A DNA stretch of 64,000 bases. It comes from Hymenobacter lapidarius (lineage in GTDB: Bacteria > Bacteroidota > Bacteroidia > Cytophagales > Hymenobacteraceae). Shown here one piece after another: positions 25,383 to 33,604 of this stretch. Where the stretch lies: contig NZ_MDZB01000074.1 of the NCBI RefSeq assembly GCF_001816145.1, positions 62,001-126,000 on the forward strand, written 5' to 3'. The notes beneath the pieces were generated by a model that was given only the letters and a program-made list of their open reading frames with translations, was not told where the DNA came from and searched no databases. Within the stretch, counting starts at the first letter, position 1. Every line of letters starts with the position of its first letter. The translations under genes were made by a program, and so were the position numbers.

Positions 25383-26216
25383 TTACTCCGCAAGGTCGTT
25401 GAGGTCCAAATCGGGCAGGGCGGCGCTAGCGCCAGCATTGTGCTGCCCAATGCGCTGGGTCAGACCCACAAATTCGGCCACGCCCAACTGCTCGGCCCGC
25501 TTGTCAAAAATGGCATCCGTAGTGGCTTCGGGTGGCAGGCCGAAGGGCTTGAGCGCGTTGCGCAGCGTCTTGCGGCGCGTTTGAAACGCCTGCTTCACCA
25601 CCCGAAAAAACAGTTTTTCGTCGCAGTCCAGCCGCTCCGTCTCGTTGCGGGTGAGGCGCACCACGGCCGACTCCACCTTGGGCGGCGGCACAAAAACGTG
25701 CGGCGGCACCGTGAAGAGGTAGTCAATCTTATAATAGGCCTGGAGCAGCACGCTCAGGATGCCGTAGGTTTTGGAGCCGGGCGGCTCAGCCAGGCGCTGG
25801 GCCACTTCCTTTTGAATCATGCCCACCACCTCGCGCACCTGCTGGCGGTTGTTGAGCACGGCGAAGAAAATCTGGCTGCTGATGTTGTAGGGAAAGTTGC
25901 CGATGATTGCCAGCGGCTGCTCCGGAAACATCGTGCTCAGGCTTTGCTTCAGGAAGTCGGTGGCGTAGATGCGGTCGGCCAGCGCCGGGTAATGCACCTT
26001 CAGGTAGGCCACCGACTCGGTGTCAATCTCCACCACGCTGGTTTGGTAGGCCGGGTTTTGCAGCAGGTACTGGGTGAGCACGCCCATGCCGGGGCCGATT
26101 TCGAGCACCTGCTGCACGCCGTCCGGCAATTGCAACGCGCCCACGATGTTGCGGGCAATGTTGGGGTCGGCCAGAAAATGCTGGCCGAGGTGTTTTTTGG
26201 GGCGAACGGTGTTCAC
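25383..26216 (-). CDS. rsmA: 16S rRNA (adenine1518/1519-N6)-dimethyltransferase
   Basis: 277 residues from a GTG start (VNTVRPKKHLGQHFL). Methylates the two adjacent adenines near the 3' end of 16S rRNA during 30S assembly. KKHLGQHFLADPNIA is the family entry; VLEIGPGMGVLTQYLL is the SAM-binding loop, VVEID the ribose-binding acidic residue, and NFPYNISS the catalytic NxPY-type motif. The C-terminal helical domain has AFQTRRKTLRNAL. The length is usual. An Ala-rich tail after about 260 is non-conserved. Upstream lies a family A repeat. Confidence 0.97.
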   Translation of the reverse strand: MNTVRPKKHLGQHFLADPNIARNIVGALQLPDGVQQVLEIGPGMGVLTQYLLQNPAYQTSVVEIDTESVAYLKVHYPALADRIYATDFLKQSLSTMFPEQPLAIIGNFPYNISSQIFFAVLNNRQQVREVVGMIQKEVAQRLAEPPGSKTYGILSVLLQAYYKIDYLFTVPPHVFVPPPKVESAVVRLTRNETERLDCDEKLFFRVVKQAFQTRRKTLRNALKPFGLPPEATTDAIFDKRAEQLGVAEFVGLTQRIGQHNAGASAALPDLDLNDLAE

Positions 26217-26244
26217 GATAGGGAGGCGTTAGGAAATAACAGTA

Positions 26245-26339
26245 CGTCAGGCTGAGCTTGCCGAAGCAGCGCTACCACGCAAGTAATTCATGCCACCACA
26301 ACGAAGCGGCAGCGCTGCTTCGGCAAGCTCAGCCTGACG
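26245..26339. repeat. dispersed palindromic repeat, family A (copy 3)
   Basis: CGTCAGGCTGAGCTTGCCGA at the left mirrors TCGGCAAGCTCAGCCTGACG at the right, with AGCAGCGCT / AGCGCTGCT as inner arms. In the divergent space between rsmA and the aminopeptidase. Confidence 0.85.
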
Positions 26340-26406
26340 GTTTAAAATTCCGTCGAAAAAAGCTTGCTGCCTAAACAGTACCTTGCGGACTCAAATCTAC
26401 GGCCTT

Positions 26407-26414
26407 CATTTTTG
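26407..26414 (+). promoter_or_regulatory. putative -7 box CATTTTTG directly before the aminopeptidase start
   Basis: One mismatch to TAnnTTTG; only 3 bases separate it from ATG 26418, so the transcript would be nearly leaderless. Confidence 0.35.
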
Positions 26415-26417
26415 CTC

Positions 26418-27875
26418 ATGTCCCTAGCCCTTGCCCACGTAGCCGCCGCGCCGGCCCAGTCTACCCAGGTTTTCATTTTGGCGAATGGCACCACTGCCCT
26501 GCCCACCGGCGCTGCCGGCGACCTCTCGGCCGAAGCCCAGACGTACGTATCCGCCGCGCTCGCCGATGACCAGAAGCTCGTTCACCTCAACCATTTCAGC
26601 CACCAGCACTACTTCGTGGTGCTGGCCAAAAAGCCCACGCCCGAGCAGGTAGCCGAGGCCCTGCGCCGCAGCGGCCACGCCCTGCACGGCCAATTGAAAA
26701 AGGAAAAGACGGCCGAAGTCTTCATTCACAACCTAAGCGAAACCCAGGACGCGGCCCTGCTCCTCGCCGAGGGCCTGGCCCTGACGGCCTACCAGTTTGA
26801 AGGCTACAAAACCGATGAGAAGTCGCGGAAGCCCGCCTCCCTCACTAAAATTTCTATCGTCGGGGACGCGGCCACGCCCGCGGCGCTCACTGAGCTCGAC
26901 GGCCTGCTGCAAGGCGTATTCCTAGCCCGCAACTTGGTCAACGCCCCGCTCAACAAGCTCAACGCCCTGCAACTGGCCGAGAGCATTGCCGCGGCGGGCG
27001 ACGAAGCCGGCTTCACCACCGACATCCTCGACCTGCCCAAAATAGAAGCCTTGCGCATGGGCGGCCTGCTGGCCGTAAACCTGGGCTCGCCCGAGCCGCC
27101 CACTTTCAGCATCCTGGAATGGAAGCCCGAAGGCGCCCAAAACGCCAAGCCTTACGTGCTGGTGGGCAAAGGCGTGGTGTTCGACACCGGCGGCCTCAGC
27201 CTCAAGCCCACGCCCAATAGCATGGACATGATGAAGTGCGACATGGCCGGCGGTGCCGCCGTGGCTGGCACGCTCTACGCCCTGGCCAAAAACAACGTGC
27301 CGCTGCACGTCATCGGTCTGGTGCCGGCCACCGACAACCGCCCCGGCGGCCTCGCCTACGCGCCCGGCGACGTCATCACCATGCACAGCGGCCTCACCGT
27401 GGAAGTGAAAAATACCGACGCCGAAGGTCGCCTGCTCCTCGCCGATGCCCTGAGCTTCGCCAAAAAATACAATCCTGAACTGGTCATCGACTTGGCCACC
27501 CTCACCGGCGCTGCCGTGCGGGCCCTCGGCACCGAAGCCACCGCCGTAATGGGCACGGCTGCCCCGGCCACGCTGGCGGAGCTTTCTGCTGCGGGCTACC
27601 GCGTGCACGAGCGCCTCGTGGAATTCCCGCTCTGGGACGAGTACGCCGACCACATCAAATCCGACATTGCCGACCTCAGCAACCTGGGCAAAGGCGAAGC
27701 CGGCCAGATTTCCGCCGCCAAGTTCCTGGAGCGCTTCGCCGAAGGCTACCCCTGGATTCACCTGGATATTGCCGGCCCCGCCTTCCTTACCGCTCCCGAG
27801 AACTACCGCGGCAAAGGCGGCACCGGCATGGGCGTGCGCCTGCTGTATGAGTTCCTGACCAAGCAACTGAGCTAA
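26418..27875 (+). CDS. leucyl aminopeptidase (M17 family)
   Basis: 485 residues from ATG 26418 (MSLALAHVAAAPAQSTQVFILANGT); an ATG 54 bases upstream is also in frame but lies ahead of the -7-like box. Cytosolic, hexameric in the family, removes N-terminal residues using two metals. The C-domain shows VLVGKGVVFDTGGLSLKP (Lys and Asp ligands), MDMMKCDMAGGAAV, and the signature NTDAEGRLLLADAL with ligands and the catalytic Arg, then DLATLTGA. The N-domain is divergent as usual. No dedicated partner nearby. Confidence 0.93.
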   Translation: MSLALAHVAAAPAQSTQVFILANGTTALPTGAAGDLSAEAQTYVSAALADDQKLVHLNHFSHQHYFVVLAKKPTPEQVAEALRRSGHALHGQLKKEKTAEVFIHNLSETQDAALLLAEGLALTAYQFEGYKTDEKSRKPASLTKISIVGDAATPAALTELDGLLQGVFLARNLVNAPLNKLNALQLAESIAAAGDEAGFTTDILDLPKIEALRMGGLLAVNLGSPEPPTFSILEWKPEGAQNAKPYVLVGKGVVFDTGGLSLKPTPNSMDMMKCDMAGGAAVAGTLYALAKNNVPLHVIGLVPATDNRPGGLAYAPGDVITMHSGLTVEVKNTDAEGRLLLADALSFAKKYNPELVIDLATLTGAAVRALGTEATAVMGTAAPATLAELSAAGYRVHERLVEFPLWDEYADHIKSDIADLSNLGKGEAGQISAAKFLERFAEGYPWIHLDIAGPAFLTAPENYRGKGGTGMGVRLLYEFLTKQLS

Positions 27876-27882
27876 AGATGGT

Positions 27883-27986
27883 TGTCATGCTGGCGAAGGA
27901 AGCAACTTATCACGGCTGCTTTTGTCAGATTTACTAACCCCTGCGATGCGGACGTGATAAGGTCCTTCGCTGCGCTCAGGATGACA
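27883..27986. repeat. dispersed palindromic repeat, family A (copy 4)
   Basis: TGTCATGCTGGCGAAGGAAGCAACTTATCACG... on the left and CGTGATAAGGTCCTTCGCTGCGCTCAGGATGACA on the right; arms less perfect than in other copies. Its right end runs up to 6 bases before the pdxA start. Confidence 0.7.
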
Positions 27987-27992
27987 GAAAAA

Positions 27993-29024
27993 ATGCCCCA
28001 AAACCTTCCCCGCCTCGGTTTTTCCGTGGGCGACCTCGCCGGTATCGGCCCCGAAGTCATTTACAAGACGCTGCTCGACGAGCGGCTCCTGAAAATCTGC
28101 ACCCCGGTTATTTACGGCACGGCCACGGCGCTGTTTGATGATTTCCCCGTGACGCCCGATGCCGAGCCCCTCATGTTCCGCCAGCTGCGCGACGCGGCGG
28201 ACATTGCGCCCGGCCGCCTCAATGCGGTGACGTGCTGGGACGAGGACTTTGTGCTGGCTCCCGGGCAGCCTTCGGCCGCCACGGGCCAGGCCGCGCGCGA
28301 AAGCCTGCTGGCCGCCAGCCGCGACCTCAAAGCCGGCAAGCTCGACGCCCTCGTCACCGCGCCTATTAGTAAGGACAATACCCAGGCCGATGATTTCCGC
28401 TTCCCCGGCCACACCGAATTCCTTACCAGCTACTTTGGAGCGCCCGAAAGCCTCATGTTTCTAGTGGACGAAAGCGGCCTGCGCATTGCCACCGTCACCG
28501 GCCACATGCCACTTAAAGACGTGCCCGCCCGCCTCACCGCCGAGCTGCTGCGCACAAAAATCACGCTGCTTCTGAAATCCTTGAAGCAGGATTTCGGCAT
28601 TCTGAAGCCGCGCATCGCGGTACTGGGCCTCAACCCCCACGCGGGCGAGAACGGCCTGCTGGGCAAGGAGGAAGGAGACATCGTGTCGCCCGTAATCCAA
28701 CAGTTTGCGCACGACGGCCACTTGGTAATGGGCCCTTTCCCGGCCGATGGCTACTTCGGCACCCAGCAATTCCGGCAGTTCGACGCCACCCTGGCGCTCT
28801 ACCACGACCAAGGCCTGATTCCCTTCAAGCTGATGGCGTTTGAGCAGGGCGTTAACTTTACGGCCGGCCTGCCGGTGGTGCGCACTTCTCCCGACCACGG
28901 AACGGCCTACGGCCTGGCGGGGCAGTTTAAGGCCAACGAATCTTCCTTTCGGGCAGCGGTTTACCTGGCCTGCGAGGTGTGGAAGCAGCGGTGGGAAGAT
29001 GCCCAGCCGCGCTCGGCACGGTAG
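27993..29024 (+). CDS. pdxA: 4-hydroxythreonine-4-phosphate dehydrogenase
   Basis: 343 residues from ATG 27993 (MPQNLPRLGFSVGDLAGIGPEVI); the upstream ATG 27981 belongs to the repeat and the earlier frame is repeat-derived, so both are less likely. Catalyses the NAD-dependent oxidation of 4-phosphohydroxy-L-threonine in vitamin B6 synthesis. Seen: SVGDLAGIGPEV (substrate loop; G-N-P in others), VTAPISKDN, FPGHTEFL (metal-binding His), TGHMPLKDVP (second His), LNPHAGENG and YHDQGLIPFK (third His). Length is normal. First gene of a same-strand series ending with accC. Confidence 0.95.
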   Translation: MPQNLPRLGFSVGDLAGIGPEVIYKTLLDERLLKICTPVIYGTATALFDDFPVTPDAEPLMFRQLRDAADIAPGRLNAVTCWDEDFVLAPGQPSAATGQAARESLLAASRDLKAGKLDALVTAPISKDNTQADDFRFPGHTEFLTSYFGAPESLMFLVDESGLRIATVTGHMPLKDVPARLTAELLRTKITLLLKSLKQDFGILKPRIAVLGLNPHAGENGLLGKEEGDIVSPVIQQFAHDGHLVMGPFPADGYFGTQQFRQFDATLALYHDQGLIPFKLMAFEQGVNFTAGLPVVRTSPDHGTAYGLAGQFKANESSFRAAVYLACEVWKQRWEDAQPRSAR

Positions 29025-29186
29025 GAGCCGCCGGGTAGTTGCGGGCACCAGTGCCGGGTGCGCAACGTATAGAGGTCCGCACTATTTGCCGGAGAATGGC
29101 TGACGCTCAGTGCGACAACCCGCCGTTTCTGGCTGAAGCCGCCGAGAAAGTTGGGCCATTCTTTTGGCAAAAAGCCGAATTTTCAC

Positions 29187-29194
29187 TACTTTTG
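29187..29194 (+). promoter_or_regulatory. -7 promoter box TACTTTTG before the DUF177 gene
   Basis: Exact TAnnTTTG, 21 bases before GTG 29216. This supports the internal GTG rather than the upstream ATGs as the start and predicts a promoter for the rpmF-plsX series. Confidence 0.5.
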
Positions 29195-29215
29195 CCCCCT
29201 GCTATCCAGCCCACC

Positions 29216-29749
29216 GTGAAAAAAGAAAGCCAATACGACATCAACCTAGCCCAGCTGGCGCTGAAAACGCACCATTTTGAGTACGAGTTGGGTCCCGACT
29301 TTTTTGCCTTATTCGACCAGCCCCTGGTGGAGCAAGGCGACCTGCACGCCGATGTGGAGCTCATTAAAACTGAGCGAGTAATGACCCTAAACTTCCACAT
29401 CAGCGGCACCGTGCGCCTGACCTGCGACCGCAGCCTGGACGAGTTCGACCAGCCAATGGACATTGAGGAGCAGCTACTAGTACGCTTCGGCGATGAAAGC
29501 AAGGAGCTGGACGACAACGTGCTGCAAATCACGCCCGAAACTCAGTCCCTGCCCCTGGCGCAGCACCTCTACGACTACATTGGTCTGGCGCTGCCCATGA
29601 AGAAGCTGCACCCGCGCTTCCAGAACGAAGCCGACGACAACCCCGATGCTCCCACCAAGCTCATCTTCAGCACCCGTCCTGCCGATGATGCGCCCGATGA
29701 CGACGAGCCGGCCGACCCGCGTTGGGCCGCGCTGCGCAACCTCAACTAA
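29216..29749 (+). CDS. DUF177 (YceD) family protein
   Basis: 177 residues from GTG 29216 (KKESQYDINLAQLALKTHHFEYEL after the first residue). Homologous to YceD, which precedes rpmF in many bacteria and is tied to 23S rRNA maturation or L32 supply. The core reads LNFHISGTVRLTCDRSLDEFD (one Cys of the metal-like pair found in others) and VLQITPETQSLPLAQHLYDYIGLALPMK. The acidic C-terminus (DDAPDDDEPADPRW) is usual. The start is set by the -7 box at 29187. The next gene is rpmF, 68 bases on, fully consistent with the family's context. Confidence 0.88.
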   Translation: MKKESQYDINLAQLALKTHHFEYELGPDFFALFDQPLVEQGDLHADVELIKTERVMTLNFHISGTVRLTCDRSLDEFDQPMDIEEQLLVRFGDESKELDDNVLQITPETQSLPLAQHLYDYIGLALPMKKLHPRFQNEADDNPDAPTKLIFSTRPADDAPDDDEPADPRWAALRNLN

Positions 29750-29779
29750 TCCGTCAGCGCCCCGAGTCGCTCCCCCACT

Positions 29780-29815
29780 CAACATTTATAACTCAACACT
29801 CATAACGTAACAATA
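29780..29815. repeat. AACTCA-type AT-rich direct repeats before rpmF
   Basis: ACTCAACATTTATAACTCAACACTCATAACGTAAC; family C-like words that end a few bases before the rpmF ATG. Confidence 0.5.
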
Positions 29816-29817
29816 CC

Positions 29818-30048
29818 ATGGCTCATCCTAAGCGCCGCACCTCTTCCGCCGTTCGCGACAAGCGTCGCACCCACTACAAGCTGACTCCTAAGGCTGTGAC
29901 CTTGTGCCCCAACACGGGCGAGCTGCACCTGCGCCACAAGGCCTACGTAGTAGATGGCGACCTGTACCACAACGGCCAGCTGGCCATCAAAAACTACTCG
30001 AAGGTGAGCTCTGCGCCCGCCGCCGACGCTACCGGCGACGACGAATAG
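29818..30048 (+). CDS. rpmF: 50S ribosomal protein L32
   Basis: 76 residues. L32 is a small basic protein of the large subunit. The start MAHPKRRTSSAVRDKRRTHYKL is the family signature; only one Cys (VTLCPNTG) of the possible zinc set is present, so it is a zinc-independent form. HLRHKAYVVDGDLYHNGQLAI follows. The tail after about residue 60 is Ser/Ala/Asp-rich and not conserved. Between the DUF177 gene and plsX, as in most bacteria. Confidence 0.97.
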   Translation: MAHPKRRTSSAVRDKRRTHYKLTPKAVTLCPNTGELHLRHKAYVVDGDLYHNGQLAIKNYSKVSSAPAADATGDDE

Positions 30049-30080
30049 CGCGTCAGGTTGTTAATTCGCGGTACCTTACG

Positions 30081-30122
30081 GTCCGGCTTCGCGCTTTTGT
30101 AAGCCAGCGAGGCCGGACTTTT
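30081..30122 (+). terminator. terminator or attenuator between rpmF and plsX
   Basis: GTCCGGCTTCGCGC... with ...GCGAGGCCGGAC followed by TTTT. The stem is imperfect in its inner part. It could reduce read-through from rpmF to plsX. Confidence 0.6.
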
Positions 30123-30162
30123 GGTTACCACCCTTCTCCTGACCTCCCCAAACACCTTTTAC

Positions 30163-31104
30163 ATGAAAATAGCCCTCGACGCAATGGGCGGCGACTTCGC
30201 CCCCCAAGCCGCCGTGGCGGGTGCCGTGATGGCCGCCGAACTCCTCGCCGGCCGGGCCACCATCGTCCTCATTGGCCAGGAAGATGCCGTGCGGCCCCTT
30301 CTCGAAGCCGCCGGCCCCGCAGGAGCCGCCCTCGAATTTGTGCCCGCCTCCCAGGTCATCGACATGGCTGAGCATCCCGCCAAAGCCTTCCAGCAAAAGC
30401 AGGATTCCAGCATCGCCATTGGTTATAAATTGCTTCTGGCGGGCGAAGTAGAGGCCTTTTGCTCGGCTGGCAATACCGGGGCTATGCTCGTAGGCGCTAT
30501 GTTTACGGTGAAGGCCGTGCCCGGCGTCATCCGCCCCGCCATTGCCAACTTCGTTCCCAAGAAAAAAGATAAAATGGGCATCCTACTCGACGTGGGCGCC
30601 AACGCCGAATGCAAGCCCGAGATGCTGGAGCAGTTCGGTGAGTTGGGCTCGCTCTATGCCCAGTACGTGCTGGGTATTGACCGGCCAAAGGTGGGCCTGG
30701 TAAACCTGGGCGAAGAAGAAGCCAAGGGCACCCCCAACACCCAAGCCGCGCACCAGCTGCTGAAGGACAACCCGCGCATTCACTTTGTGGGCAATCTTGA
30801 AGGCCGGGACATGTTCAACGAAAAGGCCGACGTGGTGGTAGTTGACGGCTTTACGGGCAACATCCTGTTGAAAATGGCGGAGTCTATTTACGAGATACTG
30901 GACGAGAAAAACATCCACGACCCGTTTTTTGACAAGTTCAACTACGAGGCCGTGGGCGGCTCCCCTATTCTGGGCATCAACGACAACGCCATTATCGGCC
31001 ACGGCCGGAGCACGCCGCTGGCCATTTGCAACATGCTGGTGCAGGGCTGCAGCATGGCCGAATCCGGGATTGTCGACCAAATAAAAGCTACTTTTAAGTC
31101 GTAA
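30163..31104 (+). CDS. plsX: phosphate acyltransferase PlsX
   Basis: 313 residues from ATG 30163 (MKIALDAMGGDFAPQAAVAGAV). Makes acyl-phosphate from acyl-ACP for phospholipid synthesis, with PlsY and PlsC. Family blocks: DAMGGDFAP, SSIAIGYKLL, CSAGNTGAMLVGAM, LLDVGANAECKPEML, VGLVNLGEEEAKG, GNLEGRDMF and VVVDGFTGNILLKMAE. The length is usual. It lies just before fabH, the classic plsX-fabH order, but a strong terminator and a separate fabH promoter lie between them here. Confidence 0.97.
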   Translation: MKIALDAMGGDFAPQAAVAGAVMAAELLAGRATIVLIGQEDAVRPLLEAAGPAGAALEFVPASQVIDMAEHPAKAFQQKQDSSIAIGYKLLLAGEVEAFCSAGNTGAMLVGAMFTVKAVPGVIRPAIANFVPKKKDKMGILLDVGANAECKPEMLEQFGELGSLYAQYVLGIDRPKVGLVNLGEEEAKGTPNTQAAHQLLKDNPRIHFVGNLEGRDMFNEKADVVVVDGFTGNILLKMAESIYEILDEKNIHDPFFDKFNYEAVGGSPILGINDNAIIGHGRSTPLAICNMLVQGCSMAESGIVDQIKATFKS

Positions 31105-31129
31105 CTCCTGACTTGAGCTGAGAAAAACG

Positions 31130-31153
31130 TCCGGCTTCGGCCGGATTTTTTTT
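31130..31153 (+). terminator. rho-independent terminator of plsX with UUCG tetraloop
   Basis: TCCGGC-TTCG-GCCGGA followed by eight T; 25 bases after the plsX stop. Confidence 0.9.
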
Positions 31154-31242
31154 CCTCATTCTCCTTTTCTCTCCTTTGGGCATAACGGGCGCGTTGGTTG
31201 CGCTTTTTTATTCTGCTTTGCCCATTTCTCGCTTGCCCCGCC

Positions 31243-31250
31243 TACTTTTG
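31243..31250 (+). promoter_or_regulatory. -7 promoter box TACTTTTG for fabH
   Basis: Exact TAnnTTTG, with TTTG at 31217-31220 as a candidate -33 element (22-base spacer). Only 5 bases lie between the box and ATG 31256, predicting a leaderless or almost leaderless mRNA. Confidence 0.6.
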
Positions 31251-31255
31251 CCCAT

Positions 31256-32248
31256 ATGAAGATTACTGCTGCCATCACCGGCGTGGGTGCCTACGTGCCC
31301 GACTATGTGCTTACCAATGCCGAGCTTGAAAAACTGGTAGAAACCACAGATGAGTGGATTTTGTCCCGGACCGGCATCAAGGAGCGGCGCATTTTGAAGG
31401 GAGAAAACCAGGGCGCTTCCGTCATGGGCATCAAAGCGGTGCAACAGCTTTTGGACAAGACCGGAACCAACCCGGAGGACATCGAACTGGTTATTTGTGC
31501 CACTACCACGCCCGACGTGCTGTTTCCGGCCACGGCCAACATCATTTCCAACGGCGTGGGCATCACCAAGGCATTCAGCTACGATTTGAACGCGGCGTGC
31601 TCCAGCTTCCTGTTTTCGCTGGTAACGGCGGCCCAATTTATTGAGGCCGGTACCTACAAGAAGGTGATTGTGGTGGGCGCCGACAAGATGTCGTCCATTG
31701 TGGACTATACCGACCGCGCCAATTGCATCCTCTTCGGCGATGGCGCAGCGGCCGTGCTGCTGGAGCCCAACACCGAAGGCTACGGCATGCTCGACCACGT
31801 GCTGCGCACCGATGGCAGCGGCGAGGCCTACCTGCACCAGAAAGCCGGGGGCAGCCGCCGCCCGCCGTCGCACGCCACCGTGGACAACAAGGAGCACTAC
31901 ATTTTCCAGGAAGGCGCCACGGTGTTCAAGTTTGCCGTGAAGAGCATGGCCGACGTGGCCGCCCAGGTCATGGAACGCAACCACCTCAGCAACGACGACG
32001 TGGCGTGGCTGGTGCCGCACCAAGCCAATAAGCGCATTATCGACGCCACCGCCAACCGCATGGGCGTGGGCCCCGAGAAGGTGATGCTCAACATTGACCG
32101 CTACGGCAACACCACCAACGCCACCATTCCGCTGTGCCTGGCCGACTACGAAAGCCAGCTGCACCGCGGCGACAACTTGGTGCTGGCCGCTTTCGGAGGC
32201 GGCTTCACGTGGGGTTCTATTTACCTGAAATGGGCCTACGATTCTTAA
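31256..32248 (+). CDS. fabH: 3-oxoacyl-ACP synthase III
   Basis: 330 residues. Condenses acyl-CoA with malonyl-ACP to start fatty acid synthesis. Catalytic residues: Cys115 in [11 protein letters not shown], His255 in [10 protein letters not shown] and Asn285 in [19 protein letters not shown] and [10 protein letters not shown] are also diagnostic. Length is as usual. It has its own promoter, 5 bases ahead of the start. An insertion around 190-215 ([20 protein letters not shown]) is seen in Bacteroidota FabH. Followed by efp after an AT-rich palindromic spacer. Confidence 0.97.
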   Translation: MKITAAITGVGAYVPDYVLTNAELEKLVETTDEWILSRTGIKERRILKGENQGASVMGIKAVQQLLDKTGTNPEDIELVICATTTPDVLFPATANIISNGVGITKAFSYDLNAACSSFLFSLVTAAQFIEAGTYKKVIVVGADKMSSIVDYTDRANCILFGDGAAAVLLEPNTEGYGMLDHVLRTDGSGEAYLHQKAGGSRRPPSHATVDNKEHYIFQEGATVFKFAVKSMADVAAQVMERNHLSNDDVAWLVPHQANKRIIDATANRMGVGPEKVMLNIDRYGNTTNATIPLCLADYESQLHRGDNLVLAAFGGGFTWGSIYLKWAYDS

Positions 32249-32250
32249 AT

Positions 32251-32344
32251 TATGAGTTCTAAATCATGAATTATGAATTGCTGTTCTGGCGGTTCATAAT
32301 TCAGTTTTACAATTCATAATTTTTAATTCATAATTCATAATTCA
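32251..32344. repeat. AT-rich palindromic spacer (family C, 'ATTCATAATTC' type)
   Basis: TTATGAGTTCTAAATCATGAATTATGAATTG... on the left and TTCATAATTCAG...AATTCATAATTTTTAATTCATAATTCATAATTC on the right; ends 5 bases before the efp start. Confidence 0.7.
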
Positions 32345-32349
32345 ACCAA

Positions 32350-32913
32350 ATGGCAAGTACCGCCGACTTCCGCAACGGCCTCGTTCTGAACTACAACAAC
32401 GAGCTGCACGTCATTACCGAGTTTCAGCACGTAAAGCCCGGCAAAGGCCCCGCGTTTGTGCGCACCAAGATGCGCAACATCAAAACCGGCCGCACCATCG
32501 ACAACACGTTTAACGCTGGCGTGAAGGTGGAAACGGCCCGCGTGGAGCAGCGGCCGCACCAGTTCCTGTACAAGGATGACTACGGCTACAACTTCATGGA
32601 CAACGCGACCTTCGAGCAGGTGGTAATTCCCGAAGCCATGCTGCCTTTTGCCGACCTGATGAAGGAAGGCCAGGAGGTAACCATCCTTATGCACGCCGAA
32701 ACCGAGATGCCGCTGACGGCTGAGCTGCCCACCACCGTTGACCTGATGGTGACTTACACCGAGCCCGGCCTGCGTGGTGATACTGCCACCAACACGCTGA
32801 AGCCGGCCACGGTGGAAACCGGCGCCCGCATTCAGGTGCCGCTGTTCATTGATACGGATACCAAAATTCGCATCAAGACCAGCGACTACAGCTACGTTGA
32901 GCGCGTGAAGTAG
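32350..32913 (+). CDS. efp: translation elongation factor P
   Basis: 187 residues. EF-P relieves ribosome stalling at polyproline. Three domains: KOW-like 1-65, OB 66-130, OB 131-187. The loop tip is HVKPGKGPAFVRTK with Lys32, the site corresponding to modified Lys34 in E. coli; I see no epmA/epmB or earP nearby, so any modification must come from elsewhere. The C-terminus (TDTKIRIKTSDYSYVERVK) has the conserved end. Part of fabH-efp-accB-accC, a common Bacteroidota order. Confidence 0.97.
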   Translation: MASTADFRNGLVLNYNNELHVITEFQHVKPGKGPAFVRTKMRNIKTGRTIDNTFNAGVKVETARVEQRPHQFLYKDDYGYNFMDNATFEQVVIPEAMLPFADLMKEGQEVTILMHAETEMPLTAELPTTVDLMVTYTEPGLRGDTATNTLKPATVETGARIQVPLFIDTDTKIRIKTSDYSYVERVK

Positions 32914-32920
32914 CCTTCAA

Positions 32921-33002
32921 TAAGCTGTTAGCCGATAGCTTTATCTATTAGCTGATGTTCCAAAAAAAGCTGACAGCTAGCAGCTAAAAGCTAGCAGCTA
33001 AT
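32921..33002. repeat. palindromic spacer (family C, 'AGCTAGCAGCTAA' type)
   Basis: TAAGCTGTTAGCCGATAGCTTTATCTATTAGCTGATG mirrors AGCTGACAGCTAGCAGCTAAAAGCTAGCAGCTAA; ends 3 bases before the accB ATG. Confidence 0.7.
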
Positions 33003-33005
33003 CAA

Positions 33006-33503
33006 ATGTCAAATTCGCCCAAAAAGGACGCTGCCATGAAAGCCAAAGAATTACAGGAGTTGCTCGATTTTATCGCCAAGTCGGGCCTCAACAAGGTCAA
33101 TATTGAAACCGAAGAGTTTAAGATTTCGGTGCAGCGCGACCCCACTACCAAGCATGTGATGAGCGCGGCGGCGCCGGTTGCACACGCGCCTGCTCCGGCC
33201 GCCGCCGCGGCTCCCGCGCCAGTGGCTGCTCCCGCAGCCGCGGCCCCTGCTGCCGAAGCGAGTGCCAGCCACCGTCCCCTCAAAGCCCCGATGATTGGCA
33301 CGTTCTACCGCAGCAGCGGTCCCGATTCGCCGGCCTTCGTGCAGGTGGGCGACATGGTGGAGAAAGGCCAGGTTATCTGCATCATCGAAGCAATGAAGCT
33401 GTTTAATGAGATTGAAGCCGAAGAAAGCGGCCGCATTGTGAAGGCAATGGTGGAAAACGCGACTCCCGTGGAGTACGACCAGCCGTTGTTTTTGATTGAA
33501 TAG
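33006..33503 (+). CDS. accB: biotin carboxyl carrier protein of acetyl-CoA carboxylase
   Basis: 165 residues. Carries the biotin that moves carboxyl groups from AccC to the AccA/AccD transferase. The N-terminal part ([25 protein letters not shown]) is the usual helical region, residues 53-88 an Ala/Pro linker, and residues 90-165 the biotinyl domain with [15 protein letters not shown]; Lys131 is the biotin site. The [12 protein letters not shown] end is typical. ATG 33006 and ATG 33036 are both possible starts. Directly upstream of accC. Confidence 0.96.
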   Translation: MSNSPKKDAAMKAKELQELLDFIAKSGLNKVNIETEEFKISVQRDPTTKHVMSAAAPVAHAPAPAAAAAPAPVAAPAAAAPAAEASASHRPLKAPMIGTFYRSSGPDSPAFVQVGDMVEKGQVICIIEAMKLFNEIEAEESGRIVKAMVENATPVEYDQPLFLIE

Positions 33504-33509
33504 CTCGTT

Positions 33510-33600
33510 TGAATTATGAGTTATGAAGTATGAATGATGAGTTCTTTAGTGGCTCATTTTCATATTTCATAACTCATAATTTTTAACTCATAACTCAACA
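33510..33600. repeat. AT-rich palindromic spacer (family C, 'ACTCATAACTCA' type)
   Basis: GAATTATGAGTTATGAAGTATGAATGATGAG on the left and CTCATTTTCATATTTCATAACTCATAATTTTTAACTCATAACTCAAC on the right; ends 5 bases before the accC GTG. Confidence 0.7.
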
Positions 33601-33604
33601 TACC

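Noticed and set aside
31208-32164. 318-residue minus-strand ORF over fabH
   Set aside because: Antisense shadow; fabH has all catalytic residues.
32251-33600. CRISPR-like array in the AT-rich repeats
   Set aside because: Words are short, of variable spacing and palindromic; no constant repeat with unique spacers and no cas gene.
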